From: Bacteroidota bacterium
Lineage (GTDB): Bacteria > Bacteroidota > Bacteroidia > UKL13-3
DNA: 25,348 nt
Reading direction: 5' to 3'
Assembly (NCBI GenBank): GCA_010027395.1
Contig: RGVD01000009.1
Span: 1 to 25,348, forward strand
The stretch's first letter is position 1, and each line of letters begins with the position of its first letter. This document shows positions 1 through 9,097 of the stretch, in pieces. A model generated the notes under the pieces. That model was not told where the DNA came from. It saw nothing but the letters and a program-made list of their open reading frames with translations, and made no database searches. The position numbers and the translations under genes are program-made.

Positions 1-76
1 GAATTTTTATTCCTCCTAACCAAAACTCTCTGTCTTCTGAAAGTTGGTGAACATCAAAACCGAATCCTATGCGCAT
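1..76 (-). CDS. ispF: 2-C-methyl-D-erythritol 2,4-cyclodiphosphate synthase, N-terminal fragment
   Basis: Only the first 25 codons lie in the window; the gene continues past the left edge. The minus-strand ATG at 76 opens a protein starting MRIGFGFDVHQLSEDREFWL, which matches the highly conserved IspF N-terminus, including the metal-binding Asp8 and His10 of the DxH motif. IspF forms the cyclic diphosphate of the MEP isoprenoid pathway in the cytoplasm. The ATG follows the porV stop codon by three bases, so it is probably co-transcribed with porU and porV. The call rests on a short but very characteristic motif; domain completeness cannot be judged. Confidence 0.82.
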   Translation of the reverse strand, partial: MRIGFGFDVHQLSEDREFWLGGIKI

Positions 77-79
77 CTT

Positions 80-1279
80 CTATTCTTTAGGTGCATCATC
101 TTCATTGTTGCCATTGCTTCTTTTACTCTTTTTATCTTCTTCTTTTTGGCTCACAAAAGCATCAAAGTCGAACAACAAGGTAAAGCGCAATGTATTTTCC
201 AAAGGATGTCTTTGTGCGAATGGCCATAAGTAAGCTACATCTAAACCAAATACATTGTATCTTAAACCTATACCAACCGTAGCATATTGGCGGTTACCTT
301 TAGATTGTGGCTCATGAAAATAACCACCACGAAGCGCGAATTGTTTCTCGTACCAATATTCTAAACCTGCTGAAATATTGATTTCATCCAGTTCCTCGCT
401 TACTCCACCTGGTGCATCATAAAAGGATTGAACCATACCTTGCACCACAGGTACATTTGGGTCTTGGCCACTCTGAATCACTGGTTTTTTGTTGATATCC
501 AAAGAATCATTTCCCTTTGCTGTTTTAAAATAAGCAGGGGGTGTAGGAACTAGTAATTTATTAAAATCCAATAGAAACGCAACCGTATTATATTTATCAA
601 TTTCTACATTGGTATAAGTCGAAAGTCTTAAATTGATGGGGATATAATTTTCGTATTGTGCGCTTGTATAAGTTAGTTTAGAGCCAATATTACTTATACT
701 TAAACCAATACCATAATCAAATTTTTTGCCTTCGTATTTAAATTTGTTTTTGTAATAAGTTCCGATATCTCCCGAAAATGAAGTACCCGCATTAATGGCA
801 TTTTGAGATTGATTAAAAGCTGCGGCCAAATTTGAATAAATATATCTGAAAGCAATACCTACAGAAAAATTGTCTGACAATTTAGTGGCATATCCGAGGT
901 CTACACCAAGTTCATTTGGAGTAAAGTTACCTATTGAATTCCCGAAATTATCTGTAAAATTAATTTGACCTAGAGAGAAATAACGAAGCGAGCCTGAAAA
1001 AGCACCCCTATCACCATATTTACTATAGAAAGAAAGGTAAGATAAAGAAATATCAGGAACCAAACTTCTCAACCATGGTGTGTAAGACAAACCAACTGCT
1101 CCTTTTTTTTCATTGAAGGGAATTTTGGCAATATTCCAGTGCATGGCATTTACATCATTGGGCATAGCGCCACCAGCATCGCCCATAGCAGCTGCCCTTG
1201 CATCCGGAGATATTAATAAAAAAGGCACAGCTGTAGTAATCGTGTTTTGAGAACCCCCATTAATATTACTTGACGTCAC
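80..1279 (-). CDS. porV: T9SS outer-membrane protein PorV (LptO), signal peptide out of frame
   Basis: PorV is an outer-membrane beta-barrel that binds T9SS cargo after export and hands it to the PorU sortase. The mature part is typical: it opens with the family motif VPFLLISPDARAAAMGDAG, continues with alternating barrel strands, and ends in a charged, low-complexity tail (KEEDKKSKRSNGNNEDDAPKE). The only start in this frame is GTG at 1279, which leaves no signal peptide. Reading upstream in the same frame gives EAQ just before the GTG, the usual end of a signal peptide in this phylum, but no start codon or hydrophobic stretch. A good signal-peptide start is present in another frame at 1332 (separate entry). 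The intact protein would be about 417 residues. It lies downstream of porU and three bases ahead of ispF. The family call is firm; the true start is uncertain because of the apparent one-base indel. Confidence 0.9.
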   Translation of the reverse strand: MTSSNINGGSQNTITTAVPFLLISPDARAAAMGDAGGAMPNDVNAMHWNIAKIPFNEKKGAVGLSYTPWLRSLVPDISLSYLSFYSKYGDRGAFSGSLRYFSLGQINFTDNFGNSIGNFTPNELGVDLGYATKLSDNFSVGIAFRYIYSNLAAAFNQSQNAINAGTSFSGDIGTYYKNKFKYEGKKFDYGIGLSISNIGSKLTYTSAQYENYIPINLRLSTYTNVEIDKYNTVAFLLDFNKLLVPTPPAYFKTAKGNDSLDINKKPVIQSGQDPNVPVVQGMVQSFYDAPGGVSEELDEINISAGLEYWYEKQFALRGGYFHEPQSKGNRQYATVGIGLRYNVFGLDVAYLWPFAQRHPLENTLRFTLLFDFDAFVSQKEEDKKSKRSNGNNEDDAPKE

Positions 1280-1332
1280 TTGTGCCTCATAGCTAATATG
1301 ATTCCAACTATTATAATTTTTTTTATTTTCAT
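1276..1332 (-). other. Out-of-frame porV signal-peptide segment
   Basis: An ATG at 1332, 40 bases after the porU stop, begins MKIKKIIIVGIILAM, a textbook Sec signal peptide with a positively charged N-terminus and hydrophobic core, but the frame then hits TGA at 1276-1278. The porV frame resumes as EAQVTSSN at the same place. One extra base between about 1282 and 1300 would fuse the two into a normal PorV precursor. The sequence itself shows the shift; whether it is a sequencing error, a real mutation or recoding is not decided. Confidence 0.75.
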
Positions 1333-1371
1333 GAATGGATGCAAAAATATTTTCTTTTTTATCTTAAACAA

Positions 1372-4300
1372 TTAATTTAAAATTACCATTTTCTCGAATT
1401 TCTCCTCTACCTTGCTAGTTGGGGTTTTCACTTTCACCTTATATATGTAAACGCCTTTTCCAATTACATCACCATATTCATCTCTGCCATCCCAACTAAT
1501 ATCCTCAAAATGAGACTTTGCAGAAAGCAAATCAGTACTAAGGGTTTTAATTAATTTACCTGAAATGGTGAAAATTTGAATTTGAACTGTAAGTGGCTGA
1601 TTGGCCATGTTGTGATCAAAATGAAAGGTAGTAAAATTTACAAATGGATTGGGATAATTTAATACATGCTGCAAAGCCAATCCAGCGTTTGACTCTACCA
1701 CAAAATCTAATGCCGACTCACTTGAATTATTAAACACATCAAATGCCCTTAATTTCATCGTATACTTTCTACCGCTGCTCAATGCTTTGATATTATATTT
1801 AATCTCTCCACTTTGATAAGAGTTGGTAGATGCTTGGTAATAATCATTCAAAATAACTGAGCTTGTTGCATTATCAGATGATTTTTCTTCAACCCGAATG
1901 AGGGTTCCAGCTAAATCCCTGCCTACTCCTCGTCCTACCGTGTTTATCCCATTCTCATCAAACAAGGTAGCCAGAAACAAAGGGTTTTCGTCTGTAGTAC
2001 CTCCGTTAACAAACTTCTTATCATTCATAAACAATTTGATATCTGGACCCTTTGTATCTTTATTAACCACATCGGCTGTTCCACCTACTATAAACTGCTC
2101 ATAATATCCATTGGCATCCAAACTATCGGTATTGCTATAATAGCTAATTTTACCATTGCCATATTGGTATGAGATATCTTTTGGAACAATAAAAGTAAAA
2201 CTAAACAAACCATTATTGACAGTTGCCTTGCCTTTATAAATAATATTGTTTTGCATGACAAAATCAACTTTTGGGCTAGTCGCATTGTTTTGAAGGGTTT
2301 GATAAGTTGTTTTTTTATCAAACACAGTTGGATACACAAAACCATTAAAATCATTCATTACATTTCCGCTTTCATTGGTTACTCGCCCTGTTATTGTTAC
2401 TTTAGATAAAGCTTTAATAGTATCGGCAAAAACGGTAATTGATTTTCCATTGATTGAATCTGTTTTTACAAAATATCGTGGGAAAGCAATTGGTAAAGCA
2501 GGGTCACCTAATAAGGTAAAATTCCTTGTGTTTTTAGATTGAAAGCCATTTTTCGTTCTACGCATGATATCGCCAAAATACTGAGGGGACAACTGAGATA
2601 TAGAATCTATACCAAGGTTATTGTAAAATGAATTACTAATAGCATTGTTTTCACTTATATAAACCAATCTTACGGTAGTAAACAAAGCTATACCACCTCC
2701 ATTTGGATTCAATAAAGTCATTTCACCAGCTGCGTTTCTGGACGGATCATCAAAACGACTGAATTCGCAAGTTGCAGTCATAAACATAGGCATGGCATCA
2801 TAGTTAGTCCAAGCATTGATATCATCCGTATTTAAAATACGTTTTTTGCTTAAACCCACTTCACCTCCATGACCTGTATAATTAAATATTAAGCAACCTT
2901 TTTGAACTGCTCTAACAAGGGCTGCTTGTGCTTCCAGGTTTCTTTTACCTCCTGCGCCTGTTACCTCTGGATAAGCATCTACAAAAATTTTCTGAACATT
3001 GTATTCATGGTACTTATTAATGATATTATTTGCCATCAAATTTGATTGATCAATGTGTAGATTATTATCTTCATCATCACCAACAAATACCAGTTTATTT
3101 TGCCAATCTCCTTTGCTTGCAGTTGCCTCGTAGTGTATAATTTTATCAACTAAGGTTTTGGCTTCATCCAAATTTTTTACTGGCAATCTTCCTACACCCA
3201 AGTCCAATAATTCATCAGCATCATTTGGGCTATCCCAGGTTCCTTCATTATCATCTAGTAAAGCAATATAGTCGTCACTGTTATAACTATTGGTAAAATC
3301 ATAAGAACCCTCACTTTCATAGGTAGGAATAAAATTGGTATTCTCTGCAATACGATATTTGAAATCATAAGAGGCTCGTCCAAACAGGGTAACAAATTTT
3401 GGTCTTTCAGTAGCTGAAAATTTATTATACATCATTCTCAAAAAGTCTCTAATAGCTGATAAATCTTGCGCACCAGAACCAAATTCGTTGTATATATCTT
3501 GGATATTCACCACTGTTACTTTTAATCTTTGTTTTTGTCTATGAAAGTCAGCCAATCTATTGGCTTCACTAATAAATGATGGGTGTGTAATGATAATATT
3601 ATCAGTAGCAGCCATGCCATGCAGGTTTTGATTATTAATTTTTCCGACTGCAACAGGCACATTGAAGTTATTTCCATCAAATGCTACAAAGGTTTTTAAT
3701 GAATCTGAGCTTGTAGTAAAATTATATGTTCCATTATCCGTATCTAAACTACCTACAATCTCACTAGGTTTGATTTGGTTAGTCACATCCCATAACCTTA
3801 AGCGCTGCCCAGTAGTGATGCTATATCTTACAAAACGAGAGGGCTTGATTGACTTGCCGTTGCTGAAAATCAAACTTCCACCTGAATACACTAAATTATT
3901 TAAAGCACATAGTTCAATAAAATTAATCCATGCAATGGAGCTAGGGTCAGGTTTATTGTAATCGTATATCAATGAAATATTAGAATTGCTTGTTTTAAAA
4001 GTGGCTGTTTGCGTATTTGGGCTATTGGCAAAATAATCATAGGTGGAAGGAACGGAGCCATCGCTATGGTTTAAAACCAAGTTTCCATCAACACTCACAT
4101 TTAACTGACTTGGGACAAATGAACGTGTAACTATTGAGGATCTAATTTTGACTTCTGAGTTTGGAACAATAAAAGGCACATTCACACTCATACCTTGTTG
4201 GGTGGTTTCTCTATCAAATTCTTTTCCCACCCAATTTCTTCCTGACTTTACTAGATTCTTACTTTCATCGCTCACGTATGCGAGGAAATCATAGTTGGTG

Positions 4301-5253
4301 ATGGTGGTATCATGATTAATTGATGATGGATTGGTACTTATTCTTGCTCCATTCAAGCTTGAAATTGTTATAAAATAATAGGTGGTATCACTATAAATAT
4401 TCTTTTGTCTGAAGTATTGATTAGCGCTTGCGTCATACACCCAATTATCTTTTTGCGATTTACCATAAAACAAGATATAGTCACCCGCATTGAACTTACC
4501 ATCCGACTCTCCATTGATCCAAATATAATTCTCTTCCAAATCATCATATCTAAATGCACCATTGGGCTGAGGCAACATGCCAGCACCATTTCCATACAAT
4601 CTTATTTTTTTGGGGTTCAAACCATCCAGATTCATTCCCAATTGCTTCAAAAAATTATAATCTATCTTTTGTACTCCTGAATTAACTACACCAATTTTAA
4701 ACCAATCTCCAATGGACAAGACAGAATTGGCTGCATAGCTCGCCTTCTTTTTTAACATCAAATTTGAATTTTGCCTTGTTCTAATAACGATAGTGGCAGA
4801 TTGTAATAATTCTAGTTTATTTCCTAAAAATCGGATTGGTAAAATGCTAATAATAGTTTTTGGAATACCCTTTTCATAAGCCATTTGTGAGTTCACAATA
4901 GCATCTCTCTTAAGGATTTCAGCCCATTTACTTTCAATCAAATCAACTTGACTGTATACCTCATCTTGAAGACTAACCGAAACAATTTCGTTTCCTTTGG
5001 TATTAAATACCTCTTTAAATAGCGGTAAATTTTTATACTGCTGTGAATTATCACAGTCTTTTAATTTTAGTAATTGCTTAAAAAAAATCTCACCAACTTG
5101 AACGTTTTTATACTCATTCCACACAAAATTTCGTTTAAACTCAAATTTTTGTTCATTTTGCGCTTGTAAATTGCAAATACAAACTGCCATGAAAATCAGC
5201 ACTTGAGTAATTTTTTTTGCTGGTTTCAAGGTATTTTCTATTAAAAATTGCAT
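1372..5253 (-). CDS. porU: T9SS sortase PorU (gingipain-like C25 peptidase)
   Basis: PorU removes the C-terminal sorting domain of T9SS cargo at the cell surface and attaches the cargo to a lipid anchor, working in a complex with PorV. From the ATG at 5253 the protein is 1293 residues. Residues 1-31 form a signal peptide ending LQA|Q. A long beta-rich N-terminal region follows, then a C25 peptidase domain from about residue 550, with catalytic His795 in TGHGGE and Cys829 in ATCEF. The last 96 residues, beginning LNYPNPF, are a T9SS/FlgD-like C-terminal domain with the usual GKGVYIYKVKV strand. A start at 5421 is also open, but it would add 56 residues before the signal peptide and overlap the divergent porP gene, so 5253 is preferred. 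porV follows after a short gap. A possible promoter lies at 5340-5369. Confidence 0.95.
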   Translation of the reverse strand: MQFLIENTLKPAKKITQVLIFMAVCICNLQAQNEQKFEFKRNFVWNEYKNVQVGEIFFKQLLKLKDCDNSQQYKNLPLFKEVFNTKGNEIVSVSLQDEVYSQVDLIESKWAEILKRDAIVNSQMAYEKGIPKTIISILPIRFLGNKLELLQSATIVIRTRQNSNLMLKKKASYAANSVLSIGDWFKIGVVNSGVQKIDYNFLKQLGMNLDGLNPKKIRLYGNGAGMLPQPNGAFRYDDLEENYIWINGESDGKFNAGDYILFYGKSQKDNWVYDASANQYFRQKNIYSDTTYYFITISSLNGARISTNPSSINHDTTITNYDFLAYVSDESKNLVKSGRNWVGKEFDRETTQQGMSVNVPFIVPNSEVKIRSSIVTRSFVPSQLNVSVDGNLVLNHSDGSVPSTYDYFANSPNTQTATFKTSNSNISLIYDYNKPDPSSIAWINFIELCALNNLVYSGGSLIFSNGKSIKPSRFVRYSITTGQRLRLWDVTNQIKPSEIVGSLDTDNGTYNFTTSSDSLKTFVAFDGNNFNVPVAVGKINNQNLHGMAATDNIIITHPSFISEANRLADFHRQKQRLKVTVVNIQDIYNEFGSGAQDLSAIRDFLRMMYNKFSATERPKFVTLFGRASYDFKYRIAENTNFIPTYESEGSYDFTNSYNSDDYIALLDDNEGTWDSPNDADELLDLGVGRLPVKNLDEAKTLVDKIIHYEATASKGDWQNKLVFVGDDEDNNLHIDQSNLMANNIINKYHEYNVQKIFVDAYPEVTGAGGKRNLEAQAALVRAVQKGCLIFNYTGHGGEVGLSKKRILNTDDINAWTNYDAMPMFMTATCEFSRFDDPSRNAAGEMTLLNPNGGGIALFTTVRLVYISENNAISNSFYNNLGIDSISQLSPQYFGDIMRRTKNGFQSKNTRNFTLLGDPALPIAFPRYFVKTDSINGKSITVFADTIKALSKVTITGRVTNESGNVMNDFNGFVYPTVFDKKTTYQTLQNNATSPKVDFVMQNNIIYKGKATVNNGLFSFTFIVPKDISYQYGNGKISYYSNTDSLDANGYYEQFIVGGTADVVNKDTKGPDIKLFMNDKKFVNGGTTDENPLFLATLFDENGINTVGRGVGRDLAGTLIRVEEKSSDNATSSVILNDYYQASTNSYQSGEIKYNIKALSSGRKYTMKLRAFDVFNNSSESALDFVVESNAGLALQHVLNYPNPFVNFTTFHFDHNMANQPLTVQIQIFTISGKLIKTLSTDLLSAKSHFEDISWDGRDEYGDVIGKGVYIYKVKVKTPTSKVEEKFEKMVILN

Positions 5254-5288
5254 ATAAAATATGTTTTTATTTATAATTGAAACTTCAT

Positions 5289-5296
5289 TAGGTTTG
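5289..5296 (+). promoter_or_regulatory. Putative -7 box for the porP/sprF pair
   Basis: TAGGTTTG matches the Bacteroidota consensus TAnnTTTG exactly. The -33 position (TTTA, 19 bases upstream) is a partial match to TTTG. Transcription would begin about 100 bases before the ATG at 5403. The same octamer occurs in front of the glutamate dehydrogenase gene. Confidence 0.45.
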
Positions 5297-5339
5297 CAAA
5301 TAACGATAAGTAAAGGAAAAAAATTGCTGTGTTTATAAA

Positions 5340-5369
5340 TAAACCTATTGAATAATTTTTTTGAACAAA
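5340..5369 (-). promoter_or_regulatory. Putative porU promoter
   Basis: On the minus strand TTTG (5366-5369) is followed after 18 bases by TAGGTTTA (5340-5347), one mismatch from TAnnTTTG. It faces porU and lies about 90 bases upstream of its ATG at 5253, inside the 149-base gap shared with the divergent porP gene. Confidence 0.4.
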
Positions 5370-5402
5370 GAAGTAAAAAGTAAAGCATCGCACAAGGAAA
5401 AA

Positions 5403-6428
5403 ATGAGGGTACATAGTGCATTTAAATTGATTTTAGGCAAAGTAATATTGCCTTTTGCGCTAAGTCTTTGTGTTTACACAAACGTTTTTGCTCAAGACCC
5501 ACAATTCTCTCAATTTTACGCCAATCCTATTTACACCAATCCTGCCTTTGCGGGCAGTTCTACTGTTGGTCGTATTGTGGCCAATGTTCGTAACCAATGG
5601 CCAAGTATTGCCGGTACTTTTAGAACGGGGTCTATTTCATTTGATGAGCATTACGATGCGATTAATGGTGGTTTTGGTGCTATGGCAAATTATGATGAAC
5701 AAGGTGTCGGTAAATTAAGAACTGTCACTGCAAATGCTATTTATGCCTATCAAATACCAATAACTAAATATATCACCATACAGGCTGCCCTTCAAGCTGG
5801 ATTTGTTCAAAAATCAATTGATATGAGTGCTTTAAATTGGTATGACCAATTTGAAAGCCAAAATGGTATTGTTCGTGATTCAAAAGAACCACTAGCAAAT
5901 TCAAGCCCAACAGTTGCATACCCCAATTTTTCAGCAGGCATGATTGTTTATTCAAAGTATTTTTATGCAGGATTAGCTGCTCATAATCTAACCGAACCTT
6001 CACAATCTTTAATGGGTGTAAAGAATGGTTATATTAAACAAGAACGCAGATATACTGGCCATGCAGGCATGGTAATTCCAATTATAGAAAGTAGAAATCA
6101 AAGTAGGGTATCTAATTTGTATCCAAATATTATATATATGCAGCAAGGATTTACATCACAAATAAATTTAGGTTGCTACATTAGTAGGGGTCAAATGGTG
6201 GGTGGTTTTTACTATCGTCAAATCACGGCAGGCGCCAGAAACCCAGATGCGTTTATAATAGTTTTAGGGTTAAGAACGCAAAAAGTAAAAATCGGTTACA
6301 GTTATGATGCTACTATGTCTCAGGCAAGCCCGGGTGCGCCAAGTTCTCATGAGGTTTCGCTAGCTTTTGAGTTAAAAAAACGCAAATACAAAAAAGTAGT
6401 TAGACCTGTTAGATGTCCTGATTTCTAA
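5403..6428 (+). CDS. PorP/SprF family T9SS membrane protein (copy 1)
   Basis: PorP/SprF proteins are outer-membrane beta-barrels of about 300-340 residues associated with T9SS and with surface delivery of gliding adhesins. This one is 341 residues from the ATG at 5403, which has AAGGA four bases upstream. An in-frame TTG at 5361 is less likely because it would put 14 extra residues before the signal peptide. Residues 1-30 are the signal peptide (VFA|Q). The mature N-terminus QDPQFSQFYANPIYTNPAF is the family signature. Alternating barrel strands follow, with the motif GLRTQKVKIGYSYD near the end. The protein terminates RPVRCPDF, a tail shared with the next gene. The two genes are ten bases apart and clearly paralogous. 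Which specific role (PorP or SprF) applies is not determinable here, so no symbol is given. Confidence 0.9.
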   Translation: MRVHSAFKLILGKVILPFALSLCVYTNVFAQDPQFSQFYANPIYTNPAFAGSSTVGRIVANVRNQWPSIAGTFRTGSISFDEHYDAINGGFGAMANYDEQGVGKLRTVTANAIYAYQIPITKYITIQAALQAGFVQKSIDMSALNWYDQFESQNGIVRDSKEPLANSSPTVAYPNFSAGMIVYSKYFYAGLAAHNLTEPSQSLMGVKNGYIKQERRYTGHAGMVIPIIESRNQSRVSNLYPNIIYMQQGFTSQINLGCYISRGQMVGGFYYRQITAGARNPDAFIIVLGLRTQKVKIGYSYDATMSQASPGAPSSHEVSLAFELKKRKYKKVVRPVRCPDF

Positions 6429-6438
6429 ATTTCTTCTT

Positions 6439-7446
6439 ATGCTTTCACGCATAAATAAATTAGTTATATTAGCTGTTGTTGCCATAGCAAATTGCCTAAC
6501 AGCAAGTGCACAAGACCCTCAATTATCTCAATTTTATGCAGCACCTATCTACACAAATCCTGCCTTTGTAGGCTCTACAAAAAAAATTCGATTTACTGCC
6601 AGTGGAAGAAATCAATATTCATCATTAAACAATAATTATCTTACATCTGTCGCAGCCATAGATGCCTATATAAGACCTCTTCATGGAGGCATAGGAGTGG
6701 TGGCCTTAGCAGACAGGGCAGGTGATGGACAGCTAACAAGAATATCACTAAGTGGTATTTATAGTTACAACCTAAACATAAATAGAGAATGGGCAGTAAA
6801 TGCAGCCATTCAGGGTTCTTATTTTCAACAAGGCTATGACTTTAATAGACTAATTTTCCCTGATATGATTGATGACATTAAGGGTGTCTCTAATCCTACA
6901 AATGAACCTAATAGAAATGAGAACAAAAGTTTCATGAATTTTGGAACTGGTATAATGGCTTACAATGCTAATTTTTATGGAGGCATGGCAGTTCATAATC
7001 TTTTAGAACCTAACCAATCTTTCTTCAATCCAAATGGAGATGCTGCCGAACACAGACTACCTAGAAGATACACTGTGCATGCGGGAATAAATATCGATTT
7101 GGTAAAATCAAGAAACGAGGCAAACAGAGTTTTCGTCTCTCCCAACATTCTTTTTATGCAGCAACGAAATTTTTATCAGATGAATTTAGGCTTTTACCTA
7201 AAACGTCAAAACATAACAGTTGGGGGTTGGTTTAGGCAAACCTCACGAAATACGGATGCACTAATTTTTCTGCTAGGCCTTCGTTTACCCTCGTTCAGAA
7301 TAGGTTATTCATATGATTTTACTGTATCTGATGCACGCACAGCCACAGGAGGTTCACATGAATTATCCATTGGTTTTGAGATAAAAACAAGGGTGCGAAA
7401 CAACATGAACCGATTTGGAAAACCAATAAAATGTCCAGAATTTTAA
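6439..7446 (+). CDS. PorP/SprF family T9SS membrane protein (copy 2)
   Basis: A 335-residue paralogue of the preceding gene. Residues 1-24 form a signal peptide (TASA|Q), followed by the same signature QDPQLSQFYAAPIYTNPAF. The layout matches copy 1 along its whole length: GGxG after the first strands, the MAVHNLLEPNQS motif, MQQ...NLGFY, and GLRLPSFRIGYSYD near the end. It finishes KPIKCPEF, matching RPVRCPDF of copy 1. The ten-base spacing implies one transcript. Tandem duplication followed by divergence is the simplest reading. No large SprB-like adhesin or cargo gene lies next to the pair within this window. Confidence 0.9.
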   Translation: MLSRINKLVILAVVAIANCLTASAQDPQLSQFYAAPIYTNPAFVGSTKKIRFTASGRNQYSSLNNNYLTSVAAIDAYIRPLHGGIGVVALADRAGDGQLTRISLSGIYSYNLNINREWAVNAAIQGSYFQQGYDFNRLIFPDMIDDIKGVSNPTNEPNRNENKSFMNFGTGIMAYNANFYGGMAVHNLLEPNQSFFNPNGDAAEHRLPRRYTVHAGINIDLVKSRNEANRVFVSPNILFMQQRNFYQMNLGFYLKRQNITVGGWFRQTSRNTDALIFLLGLRLPSFRIGYSYDFTVSDARTATGGSHELSIGFEIKTRVRNNMNRFGKPIKCPEF

Positions 7447-7513
7447 GTTCAGTTGAAATATTGTGAAAAGAATTTCGTTTATTTGAAAATTGTAAAAAAC
7501 TAATTTTTTAACG

Positions 7514-8965
7514 ATGAGAGTTTTATCGAAACTATTTATGTATGGATTTGCAGTGTCTGCTATGATGTATTCAACATCTTGTAGTAACAACAAATCAAAG
7601 ACTTCGGGTTGGAAATACAACGACCCAAAATGGGGTGGCTTTGAAAAGCATAAATTCAAAGAACAAGAAACAGGTCCAGGATTGGTGTATGTTCAAGGTG
7701 GTACCTTCGTTATGGGTGCAGCTGAGCAAGACCTTACCTTTGATCGTAATAATATGAAAAGACGTGTGTCTGTTAGCAGTTTCTACATGGATGAAACTGA
7801 AGTAACTAACTTAGACTACCTTGAATATTTGCATTGGTTGAACCGTGTGTATGGTGGCGACAATCCTGTTGTTTATTATAAAGCTTTACCAGACACGTTG
7901 GTTTGGAGAAATAAACTTTCATACAACGAGCCATACGTATTGTATTATTTACGTCACCCAGCCTATCGCGAATACCCGGTTGTGGGTGTTAATTGGTTGC
8001 AAGCTGCTGAGTATTGCAAATGGAGAACTGACCGCGTAAACGAGATGATATTAGTTCGTGAAGGCATCATGAAATTAGATATTCAAGGTGCTGTGGCTGA
8101 TAATAACTTCAACACTGAAGCTTATTTATTGGGTTTATACAAACCTATTGACAAAAAGTTGTTAAAAGACTATTCACCTACCGGCAACAAAAAACGTGGT
8201 GTACGCATGGAAGATGGTATTTTATTACCAAACTACCGCCTGCCAACTGAAGCTGAATGGGAATATGCATCTAATGGTTTCAAAACTGCTTCATACAATG
8301 AAAATGTAGACAACCGTAGAATTTATCCTTGGAGCGGTCTGACCCTTAGAAGAAGCGATACTGAAAAATCTCGTGGACGTATGTATGCCAACTATCAGCG
8401 TGGACGTGGTGACCAAGCAGGTATTGCAGGTAATTTAAATGATGCATCTATCTATACCTGTATAGTAAAAAACAAAAATTATTTACCAAATGACTTCGGA
8501 TTGTATCACATGGCAGGCAATGTAAGCGAGTGGGTAAGCGATATCTACCGCCCTTTATCATTAGAAGATATGAATGATGCAAATCCATTCCGTGGAAATG
8601 AATACAAAACTCAATTGAAAGACGCTGATGGATACATCACCGAAAAAGATAGTTTAGGTCGTATTATTTATAGAGACGTCACTGAAGAAGAAAATGCTAA
8701 GAGACGTAACTATAAAAAAGCCAATAACATTGGTTACAAAGACGAATTAGAATATCCAGATTTAGAACAAAAATATGAATATAGTGTAACCTCTTTGATT
8801 GATAACGCTGCTCGCGTATACAAAGGTGGTTCATGGCATGATAGAGCATATTGGTTATCACCAGGAACCCGCAGATACTTAGATCAAGAGCAAGCAACTG
8901 CAACTATTGGTTTCCGTTGTGTGATGGACAGAGTAGGTGATCAAGTGAAAAAAGGAAGAAAATAA
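7514..8965 (+). CDS. gldJ: Gliding motility / T9SS lipoprotein GldJ
   Basis: GldJ is an outer-membrane lipoprotein needed for gliding and T9SS function in Flavobacterium johnsoniae, where it lies close to porU and porV. The 483-residue protein has a lipoprotein signal peptide with lipobox STSC (Cys23), the GldJ-like stretch GWKYNDPKWGGF just after it, then a formylglycine-generating-enzyme (SUMF1) fold from about residue 53 to the end. SUMF1 motifs are visible: VYVQGGTFVMG, YMDETEVTNLDYLEYL, RLPTEAEWEYA, GNVSEWVSD, YKGGSWHD and GFRCVMD. The related GldK/PorK has the same fold, but the YNDP opening, the LPDTLVWRN segment and the genomic position favour GldJ. A perfect hairpin terminator follows. 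Confidence 0.9.
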   Translation: MRVLSKLFMYGFAVSAMMYSTSCSNNKSKTSGWKYNDPKWGGFEKHKFKEQETGPGLVYVQGGTFVMGAAEQDLTFDRNNMKRRVSVSSFYMDETEVTNLDYLEYLHWLNRVYGGDNPVVYYKALPDTLVWRNKLSYNEPYVLYYLRHPAYREYPVVGVNWLQAAEYCKWRTDRVNEMILVREGIMKLDIQGAVADNNFNTEAYLLGLYKPIDKKLLKDYSPTGNKKRGVRMEDGILLPNYRLPTEAEWEYASNGFKTASYNENVDNRRIYPWSGLTLRRSDTEKSRGRMYANYQRGRGDQAGIAGNLNDASIYTCIVKNKNYLPNDFGLYHMAGNVSEWVSDIYRPLSLEDMNDANPFRGNEYKTQLKDADGYITEKDSLGRIIYRDVTEEENAKRRNYKKANNIGYKDELEYPDLEQKYEYSVTSLIDNAARVYKGGSWHDRAYWLSPGTRRYLDQEQATATIGFRCVMDRVGDQVKKGRK

Positions 8966-8981
8966 TCATACTCAACAAAAG

Positions 8982-9011
8982 AAAGGCTATCTGAGAAGAT
9001 AGCCTTTTTTT
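8982..9011 (+). terminator. Rho-independent terminator after gldJ
   Basis: An 11-bp perfect stem (AAAGGCTATCT with AGATAGCCTTT) closes a GAGA tetraloop and runs into seven T residues. It begins 17 bases after the gldJ stop. Confidence 0.93.
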
Positions 9012-9097
9012 GTTTTTACTTAAACAAGGAACCTAATAAAGTTCATAGCAGTCTTCTACTAAAGACCAGATATAAGGAATTTGTTTAATAGCGAATG

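Noticed and set aside
44..229. Plus-strand open frame with a hydrophobic N-terminal half
   Set aside because: It is antisense to the well-supported ispF and porV coding frames, has no family motif, and its hydrophobicity is a by-product of the charged PorV tail read on the other strand.
3662..3961. Plus-strand open frame inside porU
   Set aside because: It is a shadow of the PorU coding strand with no signal peptide, motif or upstream signals.
5254..5421. N-terminal extension of PorU by 56 residues
   Set aside because: It would place residues ahead of an ordinary signal peptide and run through the divergent porP start and both promoter boxes.
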